Source of the DNA: a virus
DNA: 64,000 nucleotides
Strand: one strand, 5' to 3'
Virus record (IMG/VR): IMGVR_UViG_3300028844_002207
Span: 26,578 to 90,577 of that record
The first letter of the stretch is position 1; each line of letters begins with the position of its first letter. A program made the position numbers and the translations under genes. The notes under the pieces are model-generated. The model had not been told where the DNA came from, searched no databases, and was given only the letters and a program-made list of their open reading frames with translations. Below are positions 45,036-53,287 of this stretch, piece by piece.

Positions 45036-46173
45036 CTGAAATAATTTTATTAGTTAACTCTTCATTGATATATAGTGAATCTAAGTCTACCCTAAATACA
45101 TCTGCACGTGGGCCAACTAGATTACCTAAAAATGTTTTATGAAGCTTTTCTTTGGTACTATCCACAGCAAATTTACTTAATTTTCTGTCAGTAGCCAAAA
45201 GATTTAGATACTTATTGAAAGAGTAAATAGCTTGAGTGTTATGGTTTCCCTCATAAGATTTCATTCTTTTTCTAAAAGCTTTAACGTTAACTGTGTTCCA
45301 GTTTGTAGTAGCCTTAAGCCAATCATAGTGCCAGAAATAAATACCAGATACCACATCAAAAGATTTTTCAATATTGGAGTTAGCCAACATCTCTAAAGCT
45401 AATGATCTATTATCTATGTCACTACTAGTAACCATCTTTTCTACCTCATCAAACTTTTCATTTTCTAAAACAGCAAGGTCTTCATCTATTATAGCACATA
45501 CATCAATGTCTGCAATAAGATCAACACCAGAATTTATTATGGTGTCATATGTATCATAGTTCTCTTTTGGTAATATCCAATCATGACCTCTATCTTCTTT
45601 CCTGTTGGCTTGTGATATTTGTTCTACAAACTCATACATTTTTATTGCAGTAGGATCAGATTCTGACCAATCTTTATTATACTTAAAAGTAACTCTATAT
45701 GTAGTATCTGTTTGAGACATAAAATCTCTTAGTTCAGTTAGTGCAGAGTCAGATAATAAATCTGAATTTTTAAGTTCTGATAAAATACCATAGAGCTCTA
45801 CATATGAAATAGAATTTCCCCATTCTCTATTAACTAGATTATCAAAGAACTTCATAGATACAATACCTATGTCAGCTTTATTTATATCTCTAATAACTTT
45901 ACAGTTAAACTTCTCTTTTAAAAGATCTACTTTCTGTCTAGGTAAATCCAATCTTGGATACCTATAGATTTTTTTATCTTGCAAGTCAACAGAATCTACA
46001 AGGCCTGGTACACCAAGCTTTTGCATATCTTCTGCTCTAACTTCCCATGAATTACTGCAATAAACATGCATACCATCAAGAAAGTTCCATTTAAATGCAT
46101 TTCCTGTTAGTCTACCATTGTTATCTATATTAGCAGCTTGACAATTAATTTCTATACTTACTCTTTTTTTCAT
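45028..46173 (-). CDS. Unknown protein paralogous to its upstream neighbour (381 aa)
   Basis: 381 residues. It contains RLDLPRQKVDLLKEKFNCKVIRDINKADIGIVS, a beta-alpha-beta pattern that parallels LPKCNASQDRLKAALKEHGITVTNDYELADLIIG in the 345-residue gene next to it, and a later HYDWLKATTNWNTVNVKAFRKRM that parallels QYWLQASNFNFFTHKSAQDMILWL. The two genes overlap by 4 bases and are probably duplicates. The repeated GxxVxxxxxxADxxI pattern recalls BRCT-like or Rossmann-like folds, but no residue set proves it. Downstream of the MoxR/VWA pair. Function unknown. Confidence 0.65.
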   Translation of the reverse strand: MKKRVSIEINCQAANIDNNGRLTGNAFKWNFLDGMHVYCSNSWEVRAEDMQKLGVPGLVDSVDLQDKKIYRYPRLDLPRQKVDLLKEKFNCKVIRDINKADIGIVSMKFFDNLVNREWGNSISYVELYGILSELKNSDLLSDSALTELRDFMSQTDTTYRVTFKYNKDWSESDPTAIKMYEFVEQISQANRKEDRGHDWILPKENYDTYDTIINSGVDLIADIDVCAIIDEDLAVLENEKFDEVEKMVTSSDIDNRSLALEMLANSNIEKSFDVVSGIYFWHYDWLKATTNWNTVNVKAFRKRMKSYEGNHNTQAIYSFNKYLNLLATDRKLSKFAVDSTKEKLHKTFLGNLVGPRADVFRVDLDSLYINEELTNKIISDE

Positions 46174-47207
46174 TTCTTTAAATATTTTTGATATTCTTTT
46201 TTAACAGCTACTTTAAATGTATAAAGATCTCTGTTGTGAATGCTTATTTCTCTCCTCACTATAGGCTCAAGATATCTAAATGATACTTTATCAAGTTTAT
46301 CTTGATCCTCTAACCATAGTATCATGTCTTGTGCACTTTTATGGGTAAAAAAATTAAAGTTTGATGCTTGCAACCAATATTGCAAATCTTTATCTCTATT
46401 GTCTGCATATGTTATACTACTACAGTCTTGAGCAAACTGCCATAATAAATGATAGTTTTTCTTATAATCAATAGTAGGAATAATTTTAAGAGCTAAAGCC
46501 TTATCATCACCATAAGCATTCAGTTGTGCTTTTAAATCATTAAAAAGCTCTTCATCAAGAGTCATTTTAGTAGCAGATGCATGTAACACAGTTTCAGGAT
46601 CAATAACACTAACGTCTGTGGTATCAATTATATGCGCTAAATTTATAGCCATACCAGTAATCATCCAGTTATCATATAGACTATCTTTTATATCTATATC
46701 ATAATATCTTACATTGTCTGTAATTTTAGGTGTAATAATACACTCTAAACCAGAATCTGATACTTTTTTAAGAACACCCATTTTTGTTGCATCTCCTATT
46801 GTAGTTTCATAATTCCATATCTTATTCATCATTATTGTAGATGGGATATTTTCCGCATTCTGTAATGTATTAGCAGTAATGTCTTCATGACCTATAATTA
46901 AATCTGCTAATTCATAATCATTTGTTACAGTTATACCATGCTCTTTAAGAGCAGCTTTTAATCTATCTTGTGATGCATTACACTTAGGTAATATAAAAGC
47001 TTTCTTTTTGGTTCTAAAAGTTTGGTCATCCTCTGTGGGTACCGTTAGTATAGTATTTATTTTCTCATAAGTTGTTTGATCTTGAGTACATAATACTTTA
47101 TTAACATCCTCTGAACCAGAAAGGACACCATAAATAGTGTCCTTTTCTAGTCCAAAGTAAGCTAAAGCATCAGCATCAAAATCTTGATATACTGATTTAT
47201 TTGCCAT
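46170..47207 (-). CDS. Unknown protein paralogous to its downstream neighbour (345 aa)
   Basis: 345 residues, acidic, without membrane segments. It shares two distinct sequence blocks with the 381-residue gene (see that entry), which suggests an internal duplication in this operon. It starts 1 base after the MoxR-type ATPase gene, so it is probably translated with it and may be its substrate or adaptor; that is inference. No enzyme motif seen. Confidence 0.65.
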   Translation of the reverse strand: MANKSVYQDFDADALAYFGLEKDTIYGVLSGSEDVNKVLCTQDQTTYEKINTILTVPTEDDQTFRTKKKAFILPKCNASQDRLKAALKEHGITVTNDYELADLIIGHEDITANTLQNAENIPSTIMMNKIWNYETTIGDATKMGVLKKVSDSGLECIITPKITDNVRYYDIDIKDSLYDNWMITGMAINLAHIIDTTDVSVIDPETVLHASATKMTLDEELFNDLKAQLNAYGDDKALALKIIPTIDYKKNYHLLWQFAQDCSSITYADNRDKDLQYWLQASNFNFFTHKSAQDMILWLEDQDKLDKVSFRYLEPIVRREISIHNRDLYTFKVAVKKEYQKYLKK

Positions 47208-47208
47208 T

Positions 47209-48477
47209 TTATTTCATTGTCATTTGGATGATCTCTGGAACCATCATCAATTTGTTAAACTTCTTTTTATTACCATTAAAAATAGTACGTACAATTAAAT
47301 ACTTAAGATCATTGGTAAAATAATCTTTTGTACATAATGCTATTAATCTATCAGTCAACTTCTGAGTTATTGTATTCTCTTTAGAATGAACAACTGAGAA
47401 GTTACCCAGCCTTGTAGCCAGAGTAGATGCAATATCTGCACGGTACGTATCATCTTTACCAATACAACCTCTAAGCTCACCTAAGATGTATGCCTCATTA
47501 TCATGAGTCAACAAATCTTTTGGTGTTACTAGCTTATCAAGCTTATTATTAATAAAGGTTGTAAACATAGAAGCAAACTCATCTCCAACACTACCTTCTC
47601 CAATCATTTGGATTAAAGATAAGTTATCCTCAAAATTATCAAAACTTGATATAGAGTTAAAGAAAGTTGTAATAGATCTTGCATTTGTTTCTTGCGTTAC
47701 AAGTTCTGGATGAAGTAACAGGAAGTTAATACATCTTGTATCAATTCCTGCACCTTCAGCCCACTCTGCCCATACATTAACATCAAACTTAAGGTTTGCG
47801 GTTACATATCTAGTCTTCTGTGCACTATCTACACTGTTAACCATATAATCCCCGTTATCCGGATTTGCTGTCAAAATTATGTGCCAGTCTTTTGGTAGAG
47901 TCCATGAAATATAAGTTTGTCTGTCAATCAACTCCATCACAGCTTGAATAAATCTTGTGTCAGCTCTGTTCCAGTCATCTAATAATAAGATACCACCTTC
48001 TTTAGCGTCAGCAATCCATTCAGGTGCACAATAAGACATTCTATTCTTACCGGTCATCTTAAATCCTTGCTTAAGATATTCTTGTACTGCAAGCTCATCA
48101 ACCCATTGACCAACTTTTTTTGTTACAGGACCCATTTTAGCTAAGTCAGCAGATGCTGCAGCTCTTTGTGCAGCAGTATAACTGATATCATCTAATTTCT
48201 TTGCTGGTACTATTTTCTCTTTGTACATCTGAAATTGACGTACAGGGAAACCAACTAAGTCACCCAACTCTTCTATCTGAGCTAGGTTTAACTTTACAAA
48301 TTTTAGGTTATTTTCCTGAGCAAGCTCTACTATAGTAGAAGTCTTACCAATACCTGATTCACCTACAACTTCTACTGATACAGGGCTTTTATCACCCTTT
48401 TGTAAAAATCTGTTGTTTGTAATTATGTGATTTACAAATCCTTTTAACTCTGTTACATTTAAATTTACTTGTGCCAT
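47209..48477 (-). CDS. MoxR-like AAA ATPase (AAA_5 type)
   Basis: 422 residues. Walker A G39-E-S-G-I-G-K45-T; Walker B G-G-I-L-L-L-D167-D168-W-N-R-A, the form seen in MoxR/dynein-related AAA proteins; sensor-1 region ILTANPDN with downstream TRY. Proteins of this group act as chaperones or remodelers that work with VWA-domain partners. Here the partner gene lies directly upstream on the same strand (6 bases), and two paralogous unknown genes follow. All are in the replication block. Confidence 0.88.
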   Translation of the reverse strand: MAQVNLNVTELKGFVNHIITNNRFLQKGDKSPVSVEVVGESGIGKTSTIVELAQENNLKFVKLNLAQIEELGDLVGFPVRQFQMYKEKIVPAKKLDDISYTAAQRAAASADLAKMGPVTKKVGQWVDELAVQEYLKQGFKMTGKNRMSYCAPEWIADAKEGGILLLDDWNRADTRFIQAVMELIDRQTYISWTLPKDWHIILTANPDNGDYMVNSVDSAQKTRYVTANLKFDVNVWAEWAEGAGIDTRCINFLLLHPELVTQETNARSITTFFNSISSFDNFEDNLSLIQMIGEGSVGDEFASMFTTFINNKLDKLVTPKDLLTHDNEAYILGELRGCIGKDDTYRADIASTLATRLGNFSVVHSKENTITQKLTDRLIALCTKDYFTNDLKYLIVRTIFNGNKKKFNKLMMVPEIIQMTMK

Positions 48478-48483
48478 TTTCTA

Positions 48484-49647
48484 TTAATTTAATTTTATTA
48501 CTTGTCCTGGTAACTCATCATTCATATCAGATATACTACTAAGAACCCATAAGGTATTCTTAGGACAGTCATCTGGAGAATAAGCTTCACCATCTGTTAA
48601 ATATACAAGAGCTGTATAAGCTCCTTTATTTTCATTAAAATGATCTATTACTGGTTGAAAACTAGTTCCACCACGACCGTGTATTTCCCAATCTTTCTTT
48701 GGATTAAATTCTACCACACTTCTTAAACTAGTGTCACACTGTGCAATTGTAATCTTATGACCTGTTTTATGCATATGAGCTAATTCACTAAAGAATTCTT
48801 TCAGCTCTTCATTATTTACAGATCCACTTGTGTCAACGCCAACTAGTATATGATTCTTGAATTTAATCTTAAGGCCTGGATTAGCAGCATAACGTTTATT
48901 GTATTTACGTCTCAGCTTTTTAGTATATACTATAGAAGAATTACCTACAAACCTTCTTAGATATCCTTTCCAATCAAACTTAGGCGGTTCAATATGTGTT
49001 AGCCTGCGTATCAAATCAGAAAGTTCACCTGGTATATTACCACATTTCTTTTCTGTTTGTTCAGCAGCTTCTTTTAATTGATGCTCAATTTGTTTTTGCA
49101 TCAATTTTTTATCAGCTTCAGGCAATTCATCAAACTCTTCCCATGTACTATGACAATGTGGGCTATTACCATCCATAGTGTCCATTAAGCTATCTAATGA
49201 TGGGCAAGACCCATCTTGTTGTGCTTGTTCTAAAAGCTCATAGTACTTTTTAGTACCTGCTTTAGTTGGAAGATTCAATTCAGGAAAACTTGATAATAAT
49301 AATCCACCGGTTGGTAAATTACTTTCCAGTATGTACTGGTTAATTTCTAAATCAGCAGCTATATTAAATAACTTATGATCAGAATATAGATCTCTTAATA
49401 ATAAATGACCAAATGCAATATGCAAAAGCTCATGTTTAATTAATCCAAATCTGTGATCTTCACTAAGATTATTAAAAAACTCTGGGTTTATAGTCAATTG
49501 CATACCAATACCTTTCTTGCTTACTCCTGCTGTAGGAATATGCTCACTGTATTGCTTATTGATACCAATTAAAAAGAGCCCGTAAAAGGGCTCTGTAAAT
49601 ATTAAACTTTTGGTTGTCCGTGCAACCTGATCTTGTATTTTTATCAT
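48484..49647 (-). CDS. VWA-like domain protein with HExxH metallopeptidase motif (DUF2201 type)
   Basis: 387 residues. N-terminal half has H72-E73-L-L-H76-x-x-x-x-H81, a zinc-binding signature, in the context of the DUF2201 N-terminal domain; the C-terminal half has VGVD272-T-S-G-S276, the MIDAS motif of a von Willebrand A-like fold, and later YLTDGEA. Such proteins are regularly paired with MoxR ATPases, as here. The gene overlaps the next upstream gene by 4 bases. A perfect terminator-like hairpin is embedded in codons 18-25 (separate entry). The biochemical role of phage MoxR/VWA pairs is not established. Confidence 0.85.
   Translation of the reverse strand: MIKIQDQVARTTKSLIFTEPFYGLFLIGINKQYSEHIPTAGVSKKGIGMQLTINPEFFNNLSEDHRFGLIKHELLHIAFGHLLLRDLYSDHKLFNIAADLEINQYILESNLPTGGLLLSSFPELNLPTKAGTKKYYELLEQAQQDGSCPSLDSLMDTMDGNSPHCHSTWEEFDELPEADKKLMQKQIEHQLKEAAEQTEKKCGNIPGELSDLIRRLTHIEPPKFDWKGYLRRFVGNSSIVYTKKLRRKYNKRYAANPGLKIKFKNHILVGVDTSGSVNNEELKEFFSELAHMHKTGHKITIAQCDTSLRSVVEFNPKKDWEIHGRGGTSFQPVIDHFNENKGAYTALVYLTDGEAYSPDDCPKNTLWVLSSISDMNDELPGQVIKLN
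49575..49594 (-). terminator. Terminator-like hairpin inside the VWA gene
   Basis: Minus-strand AGAGCCC-TTTTAC-GGGCTCT forms a perfect 7-bp stem and is followed by TTTTAATT. It lies within codons 18-25 of the VWA gene, in sequence that also encodes TEPFYGLF. It would prematurely stop transcription of the MoxR/VWA operon unless covered by ribosomes. Confidence 0.5.
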
Positions 49648-49946
49648 TGATTCATAATTTTATCTAATATTTCTTTGTAAATAGATTCTGCTTTATAAAA
49701 ATCTATATAGATATATAAAGCTTGCTTGCCAACTTCAGGCTGATCAATAAATTGAACTGCATCAGCAAACTTCTTTCTGTGTTTAAAAACTAATGCTTTA
49801 TGCATAAGTAAGTCAATAGCATCATCTTTATAATTATTCTTATAAATCTCCCAGGCCATCTCCTGATCATCAGGTAAACCTTGAAACATTTCTTTTAATT
49901 TAAAAAATTCATCTATTGTAATTACTTTGTAATTATCTCTATCCAT
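49644..49946 (-). CDS. Unknown small protein (100 aa)
   Basis: 100 residues, acidic and mostly helical (DNYKVITIDEFFKLKEMFQGL...). It overlaps the VWA gene downstream by 4 bases and the RusA-like gene upstream by 25 bases. No motif recognised. Its position between RusA and VWA does not reveal a role. Confidence 0.6.
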   Translation of the reverse strand: MDRDNYKVITIDEFFKLKEMFQGLPDDQEMAWEIYKNNYKDDAIDLLMHKALVFKHRKKFADAVQFIDQPEVGKQALYIYIDFYKAESIYKEILDKIMNQ

Positions 49947-50290
49947 ACGCCTGGATTCTTCTTATCATAAGTATATTGCTCAAATGCAGGAATTATAAAT
50001 TCTGCATTATCATCTTCTATCCAACCATACTTGACCATATCATCTTGCACTGTTTGTGCAGGATTTATATAATCAAATTTATGGCGGCTGCCTCTAATAA
50101 ATTCAAAAGATATCTTAACTGGAAGCTCATGCTTCTTGAGTTCTTTCTTAAACTCTTCAGTATATTTAAGATAAATATCTTTAGTAGCTTTTCTGTAATT
50201 CATTACAGCTTTACTAGCAATAAAGTATTTACCTGTCCATCTTCTTCCATTCTTACTAGAAGGTACGTTTCCCGGTATAAACCATTTCAT
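49922..50290 (-). CDS. RusA-like Holliday-junction resolvase
   Basis: 122 residues. IPGNVPSSKN at the start, then SRHKFD73-Y-I-N-P-A-Q-T-V-Q-D83-D-M-V-K-Y-G-W-I-E-D93-D-N is the RusA signature, with the acidic residues at the spacing used for metal binding in E. coli RusA (D70, D72, D91). It would cut branched DNA arising in replication or recombination. It stands 4 bases after the primase gene and overlaps the next gene by 25 bases. Confidence 0.85.
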   Translation of the reverse strand: MKWFIPGNVPSSKNGRRWTGKYFIASKAVMNYRKATKDIYLKYTEEFKKELKKHELPVKISFEFIRGSRHKFDYINPAQTVQDDMVKYGWIEDDNAEFIIPAFEQYTYDKKNPGVWIEIITK

Positions 50291-50293
50291 ATA

Positions 50294-51271
50294 TTATTTA
50301 TTTAAGGTCTCTTTTAATAATGGCTTTAGCATACTATGCACTTTATCAAACCCATGCTCTTTCATAGCGTCTGATATGTCTTTACATATAGTTGGCACAA
50401 AACCATGGATTTTATATTCTTTTAAATATACTTCCACAGCATGCCTACCTGCGTCATCATTATCAAATAGAGTGATTACTTTTTTATACTTCTTCTTTAA
50501 GTGCTCTATAATATGAGGTTTAATCATAGTATTTTCTGAGTCAGGACTAATAACATCTAAGTTATAACCCATACTCTTTAAGCACATTGAATCCTTGAGA
50601 GATGAACAAATAACTAAATAAGGCTGTTTGTATGTCAACTGGTCCTTACCTTGTAAATATGGTTTTGCTTTATAAAATTTGTACTTCTTACTAAAAGGTT
50701 GATACATTTTATAAACTTCACCATTCTTATCAAAATAACCATAACACCACTTACTACCTATAGTTAGCTTTCTTATTTCACCTGAATCATCTTTAATTAA
50801 ATTATAATAATCAATTGGTCTGACGTTGTACTCTTCAAGCATAGTTTTACCTATTCTAAAAGATAACCAAAACTTCCTATCCTCAGTGGTCCATTGTCTT
50901 TCTTTAATAAAGTCAATTTTCCATCTTGATTGAGGTGTAAACTTTGGTTGCACATATTCTGATGATCTAACATATTTATTATAGTCACTTACCATCCTTG
51001 TCATGGCTCCGTGGTATTCAAGATTAAATACAAGTTTAATTAGGTCTACTTTATTACCACTCTTTCCTGTTGAAAAGTCTTTGAACTTATACTGCATAAT
51101 AGATTTATCTACATATATGCAAAAGCTAGGTGTTCTTTCATTAGGATTAAATATAGATTTAATCTTAACATCTTGACCAGTAAGCTGTTCAGGAAGATCT
51201 AAGTAATATTGAAATACCCAAGTACTTGGTACATCTTGTCCTTCTCCTACAATGTTTTTAGTGTTAAACAT
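50294..51271 (-). CDS. DnaG-like DNA primase with TOPRIM domain, zinc ligands lost
   Basis: 325 residues from the ATG at 51271; the TTG at 51307 lies in a terminator and is not used here. N-terminal FNPNERTPSF...YKFKDFSTGKSGNKVDLI matches the CHC2 zinc-finger fold of DnaG but lacks the Cys/His ligands. TOPRIM: LVICSSLKD227 at the first strand, where the usual Glu is Ser, then TLFD270-N-D272-D-A-G-R, the DxD metal site. It would synthesise primers for the DnaB-type helicase encoded in the same block. The Glu-to-Ser form is seen in other phage primase-like proteins but needs checking. Confidence 0.82.
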   Translation of the reverse strand: MFNTKNIVGEGQDVPSTWVFQYYLDLPEQLTGQDVKIKSIFNPNERTPSFCIYVDKSIMQYKFKDFSTGKSGNKVDLIKLVFNLEYHGAMTRMVSDYNKYVRSSEYVQPKFTPQSRWKIDFIKERQWTTEDRKFWLSFRIGKTMLEEYNVRPIDYYNLIKDDSGEIRKLTIGSKWCYGYFDKNGEVYKMYQPFSKKYKFYKAKPYLQGKDQLTYKQPYLVICSSLKDSMCLKSMGYNLDVISPDSENTMIKPHIIEHLKKKYKKVITLFDNDDAGRHAVEVYLKEYKIHGFVPTICKDISDAMKEHGFDKVHSMLKPLLKETLNK

Positions 51272-51289
51272 AAAATCAAAGATATTAAA

Positions 51290-51319
51290 AAGAAATGGGC
51301 CCAGCAATATACTGAGCCC
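51290..51319 (-). terminator. Intrinsic terminator between SSB-like and primase genes
   Basis: Minus-strand GGGCTCAG-TATATTG-CTGGGCCC (8 bp, one G-T pair) followed by ATTTCTTTTT. It begins 21 bases after the SSB-like stop and ends about 20 bases before the primase ATG, so primase may have reduced read-through expression. Confidence 0.65.
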
Positions 51320-51339
51320 ACTCTTTCTAATTGGAGATA

Positions 51340-52014
51340 TTAAAGTTCAAAGTCAGATCCTGCAGTAGGAGCTGGTTCAAAGTTATTAGCAGGTGCAGAT
51401 TCTTTCTTTACCATAGGACGGAAATGATTAGTATCATTCTTGTCAAATGTAATAAGATTAGAATTTTCTGCATCTACTTCTTCAAGAGGTACACCCATTC
51501 TATTTCTCTTAGGAAGGAACAAATCATTATTTACATAACCTTCTTTGTTTTCCCATTCACGTGCACCCAAACATGCATTTACATATCCTGTTTGAGAACA
51601 AATTTTTGCAGCCTTAATCATAAAGTCTTCAATAGTATTTGCTTCAATAGCATCAAGCTCAGCTCTTTTACCAACTACTTCAGATAAGAAAACCATAGCC
51701 TTTAATACTTCTGTATCTCTGCTGATTTCATTACCATTGTTTAATGTAGCATCTTTAAATGGATAGGGTGAGAATCTAACTCTACCTACCTGGCCTGCAT
51801 AACGTTCACCATTAGGATTGTTAACATCCTTTAAGAATCCATTAAATTCACCTACAATAGGCTCACTTTCTACATGCAATGTAATATTGTATGCATCCAT
51901 ATCATATGGTGTTTGATCAAATGTAATTGAGTTGATCATTACTTTTTGATTTCCTGTTCCAATAACTGGTTTTGTTCCACCTGATCCGGCAGACATGTCT
52001 TTAGTACTTAACAT
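51340..52014 (-). CDS. Putative single-stranded DNA-binding protein with acidic FEL tail
   Basis: 224 residues. Beta-rich start (KVMINSITFDQTPYDMDAYNITLHVESE), a GQVGRVRFSPYPF core, helices, then a disordered end rich in Ala, Pro and acidic residues that closes with GSDFEL. Acidic tails ending in an aromatic-hydrophobic tip are the partner-docking feature of SSB proteins. Its position between the Sak4-like ATPase and primase genes fits. The fold itself is not proven. The tail resembles that of the 195-residue gene at 60254. Confidence 0.55.
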   Translation of the reverse strand: MLSTKDMSAGSGGTKPVIGTGNQKVMINSITFDQTPYDMDAYNITLHVESEPIVGEFNGFLKDVNNPNGERYAGQVGRVRFSPYPFKDATLNNGNEISRDTEVLKAMVFLSEVVGKRAELDAIEANTIEDFMIKAAKICSQTGYVNACLGAREWENKEGYVNNDLFLPKRNRMGVPLEEVDAENSNLITFDKNDTNHFRPMVKKESAPANNFEPAPTAGSDFEL

Positions 52015-52037
52015 AATTTTTGATTTTAATTATTAAT

Positions 52038-52721
52038 TTATTTGTTGTATTCTTCAATACAACTGGTTACAAATTGTAGGTCATTGGCAATAAACTTATC
52101 ATCAAACATACCCATTGGTGATTTACATGTGTTCTCTCCGTTGTTTTGAGTTTCAAAACCATAGATAAGTTCACCATCATCATTTTTATTTACTTTTCCA
52201 AATAAAACAATAGAGAATAGGCCTTCCAAAGTTAAAGTGTTGTCAATCATTTTACCAACAGTTTTAGCTTTAATTTTTCTATTTCCATTTATATCAGTTG
52301 AATCTTCTGAGTGAGTCAAGAAAATAATAGTCAAGTCTTCTCTTAGATCTTTTGGTAACTTAGCAACTTGTGCTAGGTTAGCTGCAATCTGAGTAAACTT
52401 TTCATATCCTTTCTCATTAGCTCTATCAAAGTATTCAAAAGAACTCATATATTGCCAGTCATCAACTACAATAGTTTTGATGTGGCCCATTTTGTCATTT
52501 ACATGACGCATTGCCTTAATAATACCAGGAGCAGTAGCAGCTGAGGTAAGATTACCTTTAGGATTGTCTTTAGTTATCTGAGTATACTTACTCTTCCAAC
52601 CCTTAAAAGGTAAAGGTTTATTTGCTATGTTTATAATGAAAGTCTCTTTTGGATCTAATGTTCTGATTGAGGTAGACTTTCCTGTCCCTGAATCAGCAAT
52701 TACTAATACGCTGTTTGCCAT
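52038..52721 (-). CDS. Sak4-like/AAA_24 RecA-fold ATPase
   Basis: 227 residues. Walker A at A-D-S-G-T-G-K15-S near the start, Walker B I-V-V-D87-D88-W-Q, and LTIIFLTHSE as the third strand with sensor-like polar residue. This is the layout of phage Sak4 single-strand annealing ATPases (AAA_24). It probably loads or assists strand annealing with the adjacent SSB-like protein and RecE-like nuclease. It starts 2 bases before a 187-residue unknown gene's end. Confidence 0.8.
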   Translation of the reverse strand: MANSVLVIADSGTGKSTSIRTLDPKETFIINIANKPLPFKGWKSKYTQITKDNPKGNLTSAATAPGIIKAMRHVNDKMGHIKTIVVDDWQYMSSFEYFDRANEKGYEKFTQIAANLAQVAKLPKDLREDLTIIFLTHSEDSTDINGNRKIKAKTVGKMIDNTLTLEGLFSIVLFGKVNKNDDGELIYGFETQNNGENTCKSPMGMFDDKFIANDLQFVTSCIEEYNK

Positions 52722-52723
52722 GT

Positions 52724-53287
52724 TTACTTAATTAATTTATTGATTACTTTAGTTAATGTTATTAATGTTTGATTGATATCTTCAAGTTTATCAACTAGAT
52801 CTGTACTTGTACCTGCATCAGGATTAGGTAGATCAAATAATGTTTTACCTATGTCTGCTACAAATTTAGGTTCTTCTATTATAGAACCATTTCTAGAAGT
52901 TATATCATTGATAACTTTTAATTCACTTACAGGTATAAGATGTCTTTGAAATCCTGAGCTAGATGTAACTAATTCATATTCTGATTTCCAGTGTGGATTT
53001 GCTCTGTGCAAATATAATGTTCTTTTTGGATCTTCAGAATCATAATCAATACTTACAAACTCAGTATATATATCTTTATCTTTATCTAGCTCACTAGGAA
53101 AGAATGATACATGCAATTCATCTTTACCTTTAGGCCTGTAGGCCATCTTTGGTATATACAGTGCATTTAGATTACCACTTGTTTGAAAATAATCTTCATG
53201 CTCCTCTTTTAATTTATTTACTTTTTGTTTACGTTCTTCAGGAGTTAATCCCATAATTTCTGTGTTTAATTTTTTAGTGCTTATCAT
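52724..53287 (-). CDS. Unknown protein between helicase and ATPase (187 aa)
   Basis: 187 residues, starting MISTKKLNTEIMGLTPEERKQKVNKLKEEHEDYF, a charged helix, then a beta-rich middle (DELHVSFFPSELDKDKDIYTEFVSIDYDS) and a C-terminal helix that may be coiled-coil. ATGA overlap with the helicase gene. It might be a helicase or recombinase mediator, but only its place suggests it. Confidence 0.6.
   Translation of the reverse strand: MISTKKLNTEIMGLTPEERKQKVNKLKEEHEDYFQTSGNLNALYIPKMAYRPKGKDELHVSFFPSELDKDKDIYTEFVSIDYDSEDPKRTLYLHRANPHWKSEYELVTSSSGFQRHLIPVSELKVINDITSRNGSIIEEPKFVADIGKTLFDLPNPDAGTSTDLVDKLEDINQTLITLTKVINKLIK

Noticed and set aside
51271-51307. TTG start extending the primase by 12 residues
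   Set aside because: The added sequence passes through a GC-rich terminator hairpin; the ATG at 51271 is preferred.
51331-51687. 118-aa plus-strand frame across the SSB-like gene
   Set aside because: It is antisense to a gene with coherent domain structure, and its translation is rich in Cys, Phe and Ile, typical of shadow frames.
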